Source: Nitrospirota bacterium (GTDB taxonomy: Bacteria > Nitrospirota > Nitrospiria > Nitrospirales > NS-4). From it: 50,960 nt of DNA. The stretch spans positions 1 through 50,960 of the forward strand of contig VBOG01000024.1 of NCBI GenBank assembly GCA_005877815.1, read 5' to 3'. The notes under the pieces were generated by a model, which was not told where the DNA came from, did no database searches, and saw nothing but the letters and a program-made list of their open reading frames with translations. A program made the translations under genes and the position numbers. Below, piece after piece: positions 24,751-33,366 of this stretch; the stretch's first letter is position 1, and every line of letters begins with the position of its first letter.

Positions 24751-25457
24751 TGATCCTCCTTGGACTGCCCTAGATGCTCAAGGGCCTGCTTGGCGGCCTT
24801 TTGCTCGGCCTCCTTCTTGCTTTTGCCGACGCCCGATCCGTGACGATCACCGCGGATCAGGACTTCCACCTCGAATAGTTTGTCGTGGTCCGGACCGGAT
24901 TCGCGGACCGTCCCATAATGGGGGAGAGTATTGAAGGCGCGTTGACAGATTTCCTGAAGGTCCGTCTTGAAGTCGGTTTTGCCGATCGAGGGACCTGACG
25001 CTTCGAGAATGTTCCCAAAGGCGTCCTTCACGCAACAACTCGCTGCATCGAGCCCGCCGTCGAGATAGACCGCGGCCATCACCGCCTCAACAGCATCCGC
25101 CAAAATCGACGACTTTTCTCTCCCTCTGGTGAGCTCCTCTCCACGTCCCAGACGCAAGGCCTCCCCCAAGCCGAGCCGGCGCCCTACCTGAGCCAGACTC
25201 TCTTCGCTGACCAATCCGGCCCTGAGCTTTGACAAGTCCCCCTCAGACGCGTCGGGAAAGGCCTTGACCAGATAGTCACTGACGGCGAGGTTCAGGACTG
25301 AATCGCCGAGAAACTCCAGACGCTCGTTGTCCGTTTCTTTGGTCCCGTGCGCTTCATTGAGATAGGACTTGTGAGTCAAAGCCTCAAGGAGCCAGGCATC
25401 TCGGTGAAAACGATACCCGAGCCTTTTCTGAACCTCGTCCAGCCCGGTTGAGGGCAC
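24726..25457 (-). CDS. rnc: ribonuclease III
   Basis: A 243-residue RNase III. The catalytic domain has the signature NERLEFLGDSVLNL (about residues 42-55) and the second acidic pair at ILADAVEAVMAAVYLDGG. The C-terminal 70 residues form a double-stranded RNA-binding domain (KTDLQEICQRAF, then GVGKSKKEAEQKAAKQALEHL). It processes rRNA and other structured RNAs in the cytoplasm. It starts six bases after fabF, the usual bacterial neighbour of rnc, in the arrangement acpP-fabF-rnc. The last 25 bases overlap the downstream cyclophilin gene. Confidence 0.95.
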   Translation of the reverse strand: MPSTGLDEVQKRLGYRFHRDAWLLEALTHKSYLNEAHGTKETDNERLEFLGDSVLNLAVSDYLVKAFPDASEGDLSKLRAGLVSEESLAQVGRRLGLGEALRLGRGEELTRGREKSSILADAVEAVMAAVYLDGGLDAASCCVKDAFGNILEASGPSIGKTDFKTDLQEICQRAFNTLPHYGTVRESGPDHDKLFEVEVLIRGDRHGSGVGKSKKEAEQKAAKQALEHLGQSKEDQCDIRSGS

Positions 25458-25463
25458 GGTGGT

Positions 25464-26717
25464 CTACCCCTCGCAACGGGAAAAGATCAGGCAGGCATTC
25501 ACTCCGCCAAATCCGAAGGAATTGGAGAGGGCAGTCGTGATGTGCGCCGGACGCGCGACATTCGGAACATAATCCAGATCGCAATCCGGGTCCGGCACGT
25601 CTTGATTAATGGTCGGCGGGAGCATCCCCCGATGAATCGCCAGCACGCTGAAGACCGCTTCGACCCCACCCGCAGCGCCCAGAAGATGGCCCGTCATGGA
25701 TTTTGTCGAGCTCACGGCTAGCCGTCCAGCATGATCACCAAAGACCTGCTTGATCGCAGTGGTTTCGATACGGTCGGCCATCGTCGACGTCGCGTGGGCA
25801 TTCACGTACTGAACCGATTCTGGCGTGAGGGCCGCATCCTTCAAAGCCCGGCGCATACACCGCACCGCCCCGCTGCCATCATCCGGGGGCGCCGTCATGT
25901 GATACGCATCGGCGGTCCGGCCATAGCCAATCACTTCAGCATAGATGCGGGCTTTCCGTCGGCGGGCTGATTCCAATTCTTCGAGCACGACGACCCCCGC
26001 CCCCTCGCCCAACACAAAACCATCCCTCTCTTTATCGAAGGGACGACTCGCTCGCTCGGGTTCGGTGTTGCGGGTCGACAGCGCCCTGGCGGAAGCGAAA
26101 CCGGCGACGCATAAGGGGGTGATTGCCGCCTCGGTGCCGCCTGCGATCATCACGTCTGCTTCCCCGTGCTGAATAATTCTAAACGCGTCCCCAATGCAGT
26201 GATTGCCCGTGGCGCAAGCCGTCACCGCACAGGAGTTCGGTCCTCTCGCGCCGAGTCTCATCGAAACCTGTCCTGATGCGAGATTGATGATGACCATGGG
26301 GATAAAAAAAGGGGATACTCGTCCCGGCCCTTTCTCGAGCAAAACCTTGTGGTAATGCTCAATGGCGGGAAGCCCGCCGATACCGGATCCGATATACACG
26401 CCGACCTGATCGGCATTGTCTTCCGAAACCACAAGGCCAGAATCCTCTATCGCCATCTGACTCGCGCCGACGGCGTACTGGATGAAGGTATCCATTTTCT
26501 TAAAATCTTTTTTGTCGATATAGTCGTTCGGGTTAAAGTCCTTCACTTCGCCGGCGATTTGGCAATCGTGAGCGCTCGGGTCGAACTTTGCGATGCGACC
26601 AATACCGGATTGTCCCGCGCATACAGCCTTCCATGTCTTTTCGACACCGGTCCCGAGTGGCGTGATCAGCCCCAGGCCAGTGACAACGACGCGTCTTTTC
26701 ACGATTTCAGCCGCCAT
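25464..26717 (-). CDS. fabF: beta-ketoacyl-ACP synthase II
   Basis: A 417-residue condensing enzyme. The active-site cysteine is in [18 protein letters not shown] (about residue 168), and the two histidines are in [14 protein letters not shown] and [13 protein letters not shown]. It extends acyl-ACP with malonyl-ACP in fatty-acid elongation. The family usually reads ACATGTHxIG; the Asn in place of Thr at the loop after the cysteine is a mild variation. It sits directly downstream of acpP (gap 20 bases) and upstream of rnc. Confidence 0.95.
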   Translation of the reverse strand: MAAEIVKRRVVVTGLGLITPLGTGVEKTWKAVCAGQSGIGRIAKFDPSAHDCQIAGEVKDFNPNDYIDKKDFKKMDTFIQYAVGASQMAIEDSGLVVSEDNADQVGVYIGSGIGGLPAIEHYHKVLLEKGPGRVSPFFIPMVIINLASGQVSMRLGARGPNSCAVTACATGNHCIGDAFRIIQHGEADVMIAGGTEAAITPLCVAGFASARALSTRNTEPERASRPFDKERDGFVLGEGAGVVVLEELESARRRKARIYAEVIGYGRTADAYHMTAPPDDGSGAVRCMRRALKDAALTPESVQYVNAHATSTMADRIETTAIKQVFGDHAGRLAVSSTKSMTGHLLGAAGGVEAVFSVLAIHRGMLPPTINQDVPDPDCDLDYVPNVARPAHITTALSNSFGFGGVNACLIFSRCEG

Positions 26718-26737
26718 CGGAGCACCCGTCCGCTTCG

Positions 26738-26971
26738 CTAGCTGTTTTCTTTGATGTAGTCGACGGCATCCTGGACGGTCAGGATCTTCTCCGCTTTATC
26801 GTCCGGGATCTCGATATCGAACGCCTCCTCAAACGCCATCACGAGCTCGACAGTGTCCAAGGAGTCCGCACCCAGGTCCTCCACAAACTTGGCGTCCGGA
26901 ACGACGTCATCTTCTTCTACACCCAATTGCTCGGCAATGATTTTCTTGACCCGTTCTTCGACTGCTGCCAT
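26738..26971 (-). CDS. acpP: acyl carrier protein
   Basis: A 77-residue acidic carrier protein. It opens [23 protein letters not shown] and has the phosphopantetheine attachment sequence [18 protein letters not shown], with the serine at about residue 37. It carries growing acyl chains between the Fab enzymes encoded around it. The start is ATG 26971, with GGAGG 12 bases upstream (GGAGGGGGGTAGGATCT); a longer frame to 27004 adds an unlikely leader. It sits between fabG and fabF. Confidence 0.96.
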   Translation of the reverse strand: MAAVEERVKKIIAEQLGVEEDDVVPDAKFVEDLGADSLDTVELVMAFEEAFDIEIPDDKAEKILTVQDAVDYIKENS

Positions 26972-27019
26972 AGATCCTACCCCCCTCCTCCCAACCGCTG
27001 TCAAGGCGAGGCCCCGGCC

Positions 27020-27763
27020 TCACCCCATCAGCATCCCACCATTGACATGCAAGACATGTCCTGTGATATAGGCCGCCTCCGGGGAGACGAGAAACCGAAC
27101 GGCCTGTGCGACATCGTCCGGTTTTCCCAATCGCCCGAGAGGAATCTGCTTGAGCAACGTCTCGCGCGCCTCCTCTCCCAGCGCCTGGGTCATCGCCGTT
27201 TCGATAAACCCAGGGGCGACCGCATTGACGGTGACGCTACGACTCGCATATTCCCTGGCCACCGTCTTGGTCAGGCCGATGACCGCTGCTTTCGAAGCTG
27301 AATAGTTCGCTTGTCCGGCGTTGCCCATCACGCCGACGACCGACGCGATGTTCACTACCGCTCCGCCACGCTGCTTCAACATGACGGGCAGTACCGCCTT
27401 GGTGCAGTGGAACGTCCCCTTGAGATTCACGTCGAGCACGAGATTCCAATCTTCTTCCTTCATGCGCAGAAGGAGACCGTCTCTCGTAATCCCTGCGTTG
27501 TTCACCAGTATGTCAATGCGCCCAAATTCCCCCGTGACCTGATCCACCATGGCTTTGACGTCAGTCCAGTCTGCCACATTCGCCTTGATCGCGAGGGCTC
27601 GCCGCCCCTTGGCTGTCACCGCGGCCACCGTCTCTTGCGCTCGCCCCGGATCGAGATCAACCACGGCAATGTCCGCGCCGTCCGATGCGAGGCTTTCGGC
27701 AATGGCCCGCCCGATGCCCTGTGCCGCGCCCGTCACAATCGCCACTTTTCCCTGCAGACCCAT
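27020..27763 (-). CDS. fabG: 3-oxoacyl-ACP reductase
   Basis: A 247-residue short-chain dehydrogenase. The NADPH motif is TGAAQGIGRA at residues 11-20, the NNAG motif is VNNAGITRDGLL, the catalytic serine is in NIASVVGVMG, and the Tyr-X3-Lys pair is in NYSASKAAV. The C-terminal VAPGFIETAMT and GHVLHVNGGMLMG are typical of FabG. It reduces 3-ketoacyl-ACP to 3-hydroxyacyl-ACP. The position between fabD and acpP and the high identity to FabG patterns separate it from other SDRs. Confidence 0.95.
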   Translation of the reverse strand: MGLQGKVAIVTGAAQGIGRAIAESLASDGADIAVVDLDPGRAQETVAAVTAKGRRALAIKANVADWTDVKAMVDQVTGEFGRIDILVNNAGITRDGLLLRMKEEDWNLVLDVNLKGTFHCTKAVLPVMLKQRGGAVVNIASVVGVMGNAGQANYSASKAAVIGLTKTVAREYASRSVTVNAVAPGFIETAMTQALGEEARETLLKQIPLGRLGKPDDVAQAVRFLVSPEAAYITGHVLHVNGGMLMG

Positions 27764-27793
27764 GATCCGTTCTCGAAATAATCGGAATGAAGG

Positions 27794-28732
27794 TTACGCG
27801 GCAAGCGCCTGCACGGTTGCCGTAAGACTCGCCGAATCTTGCACGTTCAGCAATCGGAGCTCCGGCGCGATACGTTTGCCGAGTCCCGACAGCACTGTTC
27901 CCGGTCCGACTTCAACGAGCGTGTGGATGCCCAACGTCATTAAGGTCCGGACCGAATCCTCCCACAGGACTGAGGACGGCAGTTGTCGAATCAGGGAAGG
28001 CCGCACTTCCGAAGCGCGTCGGACAGGCTTGGCGTCCACGTTGTTGACGAGCGGGACGTGCAGGTCCGTGATCGCCACTCGCTCCAGGTCGGCGGCCAAC
28101 CGGTCGGCAGCAGGTTGCATCAACACCGTATGCACCGGAACGCTGACTGACAGAGCAATCGCCTTCCGGCATCCTTTCGCCTTCAACAGGCGGACCGCCT
28201 CTTCTACCGCCGCCTTCTCGCCCGCGATGACGATCTGCCCAGGTGCGTTGAAATTTGCCGGGGAGACCACGCCACGCGCCGAGGCTTCACGGCATCCTTC
28301 CACGACAGCGTCCCGCTCCATCCCAAGAATCGCGTAGACGGCTCCTCTTCCTTCGTCAACTGCCTCCTGCATATACCGCCCGCGCTTGCGCACGAGCGCG
28401 AGCGCATCATGGAACTCCAGCCCCCCGGCTGCGAGCAGCGCGGTATATTCGCCAAGACTATGCCCGGCGACCGCGGCTGCTCGAATGCCCGCCCGCTCCA
28501 CCAAACGGAGCGCGACGGCGCTCACGGTCAACAGGGCGGGTTGCGTGAATTCCGTCAGATTCAATTGTTCCTTCGGGCCATCGAAACACAACTGCGCGAG
28601 GTCGTATCCAAGGATGCCAGCGGCTTCATCGAACATGGTCCGTGCGAGCGGTTCCCGATCATAAAAGTCGCGGCCCATGCCCACGGCCTGCGCGCCTTGA
28701 CCCGGAAACACCAAGGCAATTCCTGAATTCAT
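27794..28732 (-). CDS. fabD: malonyl-CoA:ACP transacylase
   Basis: A 312-residue acyltransferase. It opens ALVFPGQGAQAVGMG, and the catalytic serine lies in VAGHSLGEYTALLAAG, with the arginine in KRGRYMQEAV and the histidine in SVPVHTVLM. It loads malonyl groups onto ACP. I take ATG 28732 (MNSGIALVFPG) rather than GTG 28741; the upstream GGGGG is a weak ribosome-binding site. A TTGACA at 28770-28765 with a 17-base spacer to TCATAT could be a promoter that leaves almost no leader. Confidence 0.93.
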   Translation of the reverse strand: MNSGIALVFPGQGAQAVGMGRDFYDREPLARTMFDEAAGILGYDLAQLCFDGPKEQLNLTEFTQPALLTVSAVALRLVERAGIRAAAVAGHSLGEYTALLAAGGLEFHDALALVRKRGRYMQEAVDEGRGAVYAILGMERDAVVEGCREASARGVVSPANFNAPGQIVIAGEKAAVEEAVRLLKAKGCRKAIALSVSVPVHTVLMQPAADRLAADLERVAITDLHVPLVNNVDAKPVRRASEVRPSLIRQLPSSVLWEDSVRTLMTLGIHTLVEVGPGTVLSGLGKRIAPELRLLNVQDSASLTATVQALAA

Positions 28733-28811
28733 AGCCCCCACATATGAGGGAATTGCTCTGGCCTTGTCAACCTGAAAAGTCCCCGTCGTATACGTGAATA
28801 TTTATACTTAT

Positions 28812-29627
28812 TCAATCAACGATAAACTCGCCGCCGTCGACGCAGATCACATTGCCCGTGATCCAGTGCGCCTTGGCATTGGCAAGCAACCCGATCGCCT
28901 CGGCGACATCGCGCGGCGTGGTGAGCCGCCCCGATGGATTCTTAGCCAACGCCATTTTCAGCATGCGGTCGGAGCCGGGAATTTTCCGGAGCGCAGGCGT
29001 ATCCGTGACACCCGCCATGACGGCATTGACCGTGATGCCGAGCGGCCCAAGTTCCAGGGTGAGCTGACGGACATGGGATTCCAGCGCGGCCTTCGCGGCA
29101 GAGACAGCTCCATAGGTCTTCCAGACTCTCGCCCCCCCCGCGCTGGTCATCGCGAACACCCGGCCTCCGGCGCCCATGAGGTTTCGTCTCACAAGGTCTT
29201 GCACCCAGTACACCAGGCTATTCGCCATGACATCCAGCGTCATATCCATCTGCGCCTTGGTCAATCTCTCTTCATCGGTATCGGCCACAAAGGGTTTCAG
29301 CGTCCCGAAGGCCAGCGAGTGTAACAACACCCGTATCGGCGGCACCTCAGCGTCACGCTCAAGCCGCGATTGGAATGCGTCAAGCACCTCCTTGCGCTTC
29401 TCGGGATCGGCCGCGTTGGCATTGAAGAATAAAGCCTCGCGTTTTCTGGCTTTAATCTCGGCGGTAATGCGCTCCACATTCGCCATCGTCGACTTGCGGT
29501 CCAGGTGCACGCCGAGAATGTGCAGTCCCATGTCTGCAAGCTCCAGCGCCGTCGCTTCTCCAAATCCACTGGAGGCGCCGAGGATAAGCGCCCATTCCCC
29601 CTTCCGGGGTCGTTCTGCCTCTACCAT
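28812..29627 (-). CDS. FabI/FabL-type enoyl-ACP reductase-like SDR
   Basis: A 271-residue short-chain dehydrogenase that differs from FabG: the cofactor loop is LGASSGFGEATALE, and the Tyr/Lys pair is Y-GAVSAA-K, a Tyr-X6-Lys spacing as in FabI and FabL, not the Tyr-X3-Lys of FabG. Others: LLHSLAFGTLKPF (the LHSLA segment of FabI) and VMAGVTDTPALRKIPG. Enoyl-ACP reductase catalyses the last step of each elongation cycle and is otherwise missing from this cluster, so this gene probably supplies it. The residue Ser-Ala-Gly-Gly (TSAGGARVWKTYG) before the Tyr is unlike either subfamily exactly. It sits between fabH and fabD. Confidence 0.78.
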   Translation of the reverse strand: MVEAERPRKGEWALILGASSGFGEATALELADMGLHILGVHLDRKSTMANVERITAEIKARKREALFFNANAADPEKRKEVLDAFQSRLERDAEVPPIRVLLHSLAFGTLKPFVADTDEERLTKAQMDMTLDVMANSLVYWVQDLVRRNLMGAGGRVFAMTSAGGARVWKTYGAVSAAKAALESHVRQLTLELGPLGITVNAVMAGVTDTPALRKIPGSDRMLKMALAKNPSGRLTTPRDVAEAIGLLANAKAHWITGNVICVDGGEFIVD

Positions 29628-29684
29628 ATGCCCGGTCCTAGCATGCGTCTCTCCTATCCAGAACGCCCCAAGTGTTTTCGTCGC

Positions 29685-30662
29685 CTACCATTTCACAACC
29701 GCTGACGCCCAGGTCAATCCCGAACCGAACGCCGCCATGAGGATTCGGGTGCCGGGTTTGACGCGTCCCGCACGAACGGCTTCGTCCAATGCCAGGGGAA
29801 TCGACGCGGCCGAGGTGTTCCCGTACTTCTCCATGTTGATCACCGCCCGCTCCTTGTCTAGCCCTAGTCGCTCCATCACGGCATTCAGAATGCGGAGATT
29901 GGCTTGATGTGGAATGAAAAGATCCACGTCAGTGATGTCCATGCCGTTCGCCAGTAACGCTTCACGAGCCGTCGCCTCCAACGTCTTGACCGCCACCTTG
30001 AATGTCTCATTGCCCTTCATTTTTACGAAGTGTTGCCGTTCCGCCAGCATCTTGTCCGAAGGCGGCATGCGCGATCCACCGCCCGGCACGCAGACAAGGT
30101 CCCACCAGGCACCGTCGGAGTGCAGATGGGTCGAAAGAATCCCACGGTCGTCGGATGTCGGCTCGATCAGTACCGCGCCCGCTCCATCCCCGAACAGGAT
30201 GCACGTCGCCCGGTCGGTCCAGTCGGTAATCGTGGACATCGCCTCCGCACCGACCAAGAGCACGCGGCGACAGGCCCCGGAGCCCACGTAGAGATTTGCG
30301 ACTGAGAGCCCGTATAAAAAACCGGAGCAGGCGGCCGACACATCAAAAGCCATGGCTCTGGATGCTTTCAGATTACGCTGGACAAAACAGGCGGTGGATG
30401 GCAGCGGCATGTCCGGGGTGCAGGTGGCGACGAGAATGAGATCGAGATCGAGGGCATCCCATCCCGCCGTGTTCAACGCGGCGCGAGCCGCCTCGGTTCC
30501 GAGATCCGAGCTGGCCATTCCCTGCGGCACAACCCGCCTTTCACGAATGCCGGTCCGCTCCGCAATCCATTCATCGGATGTGGAGATCATGCGCTCCAAG
30601 TCGGCATTCCGAAGGATCCGCGATGGGACCGCCGATCCGGTCGCCACGATACGGCCTCTCAT
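29685..30662 (-). CDS. fabH: beta-ketoacyl-ACP synthase III
   Basis: A 325-residue initiating condensing enzyme. The catalytic cysteine lies in DVSAACSGFLYGL, the histidine in IPHQANLRIL and the asparagine in GNTSAASIPLAL. It condenses acetyl-CoA with malonyl-ACP to start fatty-acid synthesis. The start is ATG 30662, overlapping the plsX stop by four bases; the upstream extension (to 30692) would lie inside plsX. The order plsX-fabH-fabD-fabG-acpP is the common bacterial one, with the SDR inserted between fabH and fabD. Confidence 0.95.
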   Translation of the reverse strand: MRGRIVATGSAVPSRILRNADLERMISTSDEWIAERTGIRERRVVPQGMASSDLGTEAARAALNTAGWDALDLDLILVATCTPDMPLPSTACFVQRNLKASRAMAFDVSAACSGFLYGLSVANLYVGSGACRRVLLVGAEAMSTITDWTDRATCILFGDGAGAVLIEPTSDDRGILSTHLHSDGAWWDLVCVPGGGSRMPPSDKMLAERQHFVKMKGNETFKVAVKTLEATAREALLANGMDITDVDLFIPHQANLRILNAVMERLGLDKERAVINMEKYGNTSAASIPLALDEAVRAGRVKPGTRILMAAFGSGLTWASAVVKW

Positions 30663-31693
30663 CGTTCGCCTTCCCGGCCTTTGCCCCCCCACAGGGCCAA
30701 GCTCTCTTCAATGTCTCGTTGAATATGTTCATTCACGCGGCCCTCATGGATTTCCTTGGCCACCCGAAGGGCGTTCTTGATGGCGCGGCCCGAGGACCGT
30801 CCATGGCTGATGATACAAATCCCATTCACCCCCAGCAGGCAGGCCCCGCCAAACTCGGCATAATCCATCCGGCGCTTGTACCGGCCGAACACCGGCCTGA
30901 GCAAGACGTAGCCGATGCGGCTAAGGAAGGATCCGGCTGCGATCTCCTTGAACAGCATCTTTTTGAGCGATTCGGCCAAGCCTTCCGTAATCTTCAGCGC
31001 CACATTGCCGATAAATCCATCGCATACCACCACATCTGCCTTCCCGGTAAAAATCTCCCGGCCTTCGATGTTGCCGACGAAATTCAACGGACTTTCCTTG
31101 AGACGTTTGAACGTTTCCTTGGTTACCTCGTTCCCTTTGGTGTCCTCCTCCCCGATGCTCAACAAGCCTACGGCGGGGTGCGGTTTATTCAGGACATGTT
31201 GCGCATATTCGTGCCCCATCAGCGCAAACTGCGTGAGATGCTCCGGCGTGCAGTCCACGGTAGCGCCCACGTCGAGGAGAATCATATGGCCGGTGAGAGT
31301 GGGCAGGAGAGCGGCAATGGCCGGACGTTCCACGCCTTTCAGGACGCCGAGAAGAAAGAAGGCCGTCACGACGGCTGCGCCGGTATTCCCCGCACTTATG
31401 ACTGCCGCCGTCTCGCCTTTTTTTACCAGCTCGCAGGCGATCCAAATGGAGGAGTCTCGCTTGCGGCGAACGACCTGGGAGGGCTGCTCATGCATTTCAA
31501 CCTTTTGAGAAGCATGATGGATGGTGATGCCCGGGAGGTCTTGAAATCCTTGGCGTGCCAGCTCCTCCTTGAGAAGAACCTCATCGCCGACAAGGACAAC
31601 CTCAACTCCGTATTCGCGAACGGCGAGGGCCGCCCCTTCCACTTCGGCGGACGGGGCATGGTCGCCACCCATGGCATCCAGCGCGATCTTCAT
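30659..31693 (-). CDS. plsX: phosphate acyltransferase PlsX
   Basis: A 344-residue soluble enzyme that makes acyl-phosphate from acyl-ACP for phospholipid synthesis. The opening KIALDAMGGDHAPSAEVEGA is the family signature; DVGATVDCTPEHLTQFALMG, LLSIGEEDTKGNEVTKET and VVCDGFIGNVALKITEG are further conserved blocks. The end continues to residue 344, a little longer than the usual 330-340. It sits downstream of rpmF with an eight-base gap, the standard pairing. Confidence 0.95.
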   Translation of the reverse strand: MKIALDAMGGDHAPSAEVEGAALAVREYGVEVVLVGDEVLLKEELARQGFQDLPGITIHHASQKVEMHEQPSQVVRRKRDSSIWIACELVKKGETAAVISAGNTGAAVVTAFFLLGVLKGVERPAIAALLPTLTGHMILLDVGATVDCTPEHLTQFALMGHEYAQHVLNKPHPAVGLLSIGEEDTKGNEVTKETFKRLKESPLNFVGNIEGREIFTGKADVVVCDGFIGNVALKITEGLAESLKKMLFKEIAAGSFLSRIGYVLLRPVFGRYKRRMDYAEFGGACLLGVNGICIISHGRSSGRAIKNALRVAKEIHEGRVNEHIQRDIEESLALWGGKGREGER

Positions 31694-31701
31694 ACCGTCC
31701 G

Positions 31702-31887
31702 TCAGGATTCTTCAACCGCGATAACTTCCTGACCCTTGTACGTGCCGCAGTTCAGACAGGTATAGTGGGGGAGTTTCGGCTGGTGGCATTGAGGGCAAAT
31801 GGAAAGGCTCTGCGGACGGATTTTCACCTTCGCCGTCCGGCGTTTATCGCGACGGGCCTTCGAATGTTTATGTTTGGGATTCGGCAT
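31702..31887 (-). CDS. rpmF: 50S ribosomal protein L32
   Basis: A 61-residue protein opening MPNPKHKHSKARRDKRR, followed by a four-cysteine zinc ribbon: CPQCHQPKLPHYTCLNCG. This is the zinc-binding (C+) form of L32. It is followed by plsX. The upstream gene (31912-32097) is the usual DUF177 neighbour of rpmF, though in a short form here. Confidence 0.95.
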   Translation of the reverse strand: MPNPKHKHSKARRDKRRTAKVKIRPQSLSICPQCHQPKLPHYTCLNCGTYKGQEVIAVEES

Positions 31888-31911
31888 GGCATCCTTCCTC
31901 TCGACGAAGAC

Positions 31912-32097
31912 TTAACGCTGCTGTAAAGACTCTAGCAAGACGGACAGTCTGGGATCGGGCGGCGGTCCGCAGGCACAACTCTCGGCATTCAAATCCTGAC
32001 CACATTGCGGGCACAGCCCGCGGCAATCTTCCCGGCATTGAGGCGTGAGCGGCATGGCGAGCAACGCTTCTTGGCGCACTAGGTCGTCAACCACCAA
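31912..32097 (-). CDS. short DUF177 protein (zinc-binding C-terminal part only)
   Basis: A 61-residue ORF. It matches only the C-terminal part of DUF177/YceD proteins: LVRQEALLAMPLTPQC followed by CREDCRGLCPQCGQDLNAESCACG, with cysteines arranged for a zinc site. Full-length DUF177 proteins are about 150-180 residues. Here an in-frame stop lies eight codons upstream of the start, and rpsR begins only about 80 bases further back, so an N-terminal half cannot fit. A TTG at 32097 with GGGGAG upstream is the most likely start. It lies before rpmF, the classical location of DUF177, so it is either a real short version or a remnant. Confidence 0.62.
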   Translation of the reverse strand: MVVDDLVRQEALLAMPLTPQCREDCRGLCPQCGQDLNAESCACGPPPDPRLSVLLESLQQR

Positions 32098-32178
32098 CGT
32101 CTCTCCCCGGACACTCGCACTTCAGTCAAGGTCGCCTCCTATGAAGAGACCACCGTTCGGCTCAGGAGACGGTCGAGC

Positions 32179-32406
32179 CTAGTGTTCTTCCGCAAACGAC
32201 ACCAGCGCAATCGTCCGGGCACGTTTGACCGCAACCGTCAATTCACGTTGGTGCGCCATGCAATTGCCGGAAATCCGACGGGGGATGATACGACCGCGTT
32301 CGGTGAGAAAATTCCGAATCAAACCCACATCCTTATAGTCGATCAAGACCTTATCATGGCAAAACCGGCACACACGCCGGCGCTGAAAAGATCGTCCTCG
32401 TTCCAC
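32179..32406 (-). CDS. rpsR: 30S ribosomal protein S18
   Basis: A 75-residue basic protein with the conserved block [23 protein letters not shown] and ending in the usual [12 protein letters not shown] pattern. The N-terminus [11 protein letters not shown] carries the Cys pair of the zinc-binding S18 type. It is the last gene of rpsF-ssb-rpsR, the standard order. Confidence 0.95.
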   Translation of the reverse strand: MERGRSFQRRRVCRFCHDKVLIDYKDVGLIRNFLTERGRIIPRRISGNCMAHQRELTVAVKRARTIALVSFAEEH

Positions 32407-32439
32407 CTTGTCCTCCCAACCAACCCGCTGAACCCGCCT

Positions 32440-32460
32440 CAGTCCGTCAGAGGCGGACTG
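32440..32460 (-). other. hairpin between ssb and rpsR
   Basis: CAGTCCG (32440-32446) and CGGACTG (32454-32460) form a perfect seven-base stem with a seven-base loop in the ssb-rpsR gap. It could slow transcription or shield an end between these genes. No T-run makes it a clear terminator. Confidence 0.4.
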
Positions 32461-32498
32461 CTTCCTTTAATTCGTCCCGCGCAAACACGCGAGACGAT

Positions 32499-32903
32499 CT
32501 ATACCGTATCGTCCGGTTCGTAGTGCACCACATCATCGGTATGCTCTCGAGGTTCCCGCTCACCGCTCTGGTCGGCTCGCTTGGCAAGAAAGCGAACATT
32601 CTCAGCGACCACCTCGTGCTTCGTCACCTTCTGACCCTCTTTGGTCTCGAACTTCCGCATTTGGAGGCGGCCTTCGATCAACGCTCCATTTCCTTTGTTG
32701 AGATATTGCCCGCAACTTTCCGCCTGCTTGCCGAACACCACAATGTCCACGAAGCAGACCTCCTCCCTCATCTCTTCCCCTTGCCGGAACCGCCGGTTCA
32801 CCGCCAGTCCGAAATTTGCCACCGGCGTCCCGTTCGGCGCGTAGCGAATTTCAGGATCGCGGGTCAAGTTGCCCATGAGAATGACTTTGTTAAACCCGGC
32901 CAT
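32499..32903 (-). CDS. ssb: single-stranded DNA-binding protein with unusual C-terminus
   Basis: A 134-residue OB-fold protein. The domain opens MAGFNKVILMGNLTRDPEIRY, then GTPVANFGLAVNRRF, VDIVVFGKQAESC and LIEGRLQMRKFE. It protects single-stranded DNA in replication and repair. The C-terminus (DDVVHYEPDDTV) lacks the terminal DDDIPF-like tip that recruits partner proteins in typical bacterial SSBs, and no frameshift restores it. Its last bases upstream overlap rpsF by 14 bases (32890-32903), placing it firmly in rpsF-ssb-rpsR. A second SSB elsewhere may carry the normal tip. Confidence 0.92.
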   Translation of the reverse strand: MAGFNKVILMGNLTRDPEIRYAPNGTPVANFGLAVNRRFRQGEEMREEVCFVDIVVFGKQAESCGQYLNKGNGALIEGRLQMRKFETKEGQKVTKHEVVAENVRFLAKRADQSGEREPREHTDDVVHYEPDDTV

Positions 32904-33240
32904 GCTCCGGTTCCATGACTGGAGGGTTGGCGGACACCGCCGTCTGCTGAAGAAGATCCAGCTTCACCGTCAAGAATTTCAGGACGCTATCATCGAGCCT
33001 AAACAGGCGTTCCAATTCGAATACCGCAGCGCCGTTGCCGTTGAATTGCAGCTGCACGTAAATGCCCTTTTTCTCCTGCTTGACTTCATAGGCCAATTTC
33101 TTTTTGCCCCAATTCTCGAGACGGTGGACGCTCGCCCCGACCTTTTCGGCCGTCGCTTTGACCTTCTCCAAGGCTTTCTGAACGTCTTCGTCGGCCAGGG
33201 TGGGGCGAAGAATGAAGATAGACTCGTACAATTGAGACAT
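32890..33240 (-). CDS. rpsF: 30S ribosomal protein S6
   Basis: A 116-residue protein opening MSQLYESIFILRPTLADEDV, with KKLAYEVKQEKKGIYVQLQF and the usual C-terminal LDDSVLKFLTVKL. The tail after residue 100 is Pro-rich and short, without the Glu repeats of some S6 proteins. It pairs with S18 on the 30S platform. It heads the rpsF-ssb-rpsR group with a strong GAGGAGGAACC ribosome-binding site. Confidence 0.95.
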   Translation of the reverse strand: MSQLYESIFILRPTLADEDVQKALEKVKATAEKVGASVHRLENWGKKKLAYEVKQEKKGIYVQLQFNGNGAAVFELERLFRLDDSVLKFLTVKLDLLQQTAVSANPPVMEPEHGRV

Positions 33241-33271
33241 GCGTTCGGTTCCTCCTCATGGATATAAAGCC

Positions 33272-33287
33272 CCGGAACCGGGTCCGG
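33272..33287 (-). promoter_or_regulatory. hairpin in the rpsF leader
   Basis: In the 126-base gap before rpsF, CCGGA (33272-33276) and TCCGG (33283-33287) pair around a six-base loop. Leaders of rpsF often carry a CCG-containing structure bound by the S6:S18 complex for feedback control, and this is a candidate site. The match to that motif is not verified. Confidence 0.3.
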
Positions 33288-33366
33288 AGCAAGGGTCCGA
33301 GAAAACAGTCAACGGTAACACACGGCTTGCGAAGGAATCAAGGCAACGCCGAGTCTGTTGGACGAC

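Noticed and set aside
30578..31732. A 384-codon plus-strand open frame
   Set aside because: It is antisense to plsX and fabH, both of which carry full signatures.
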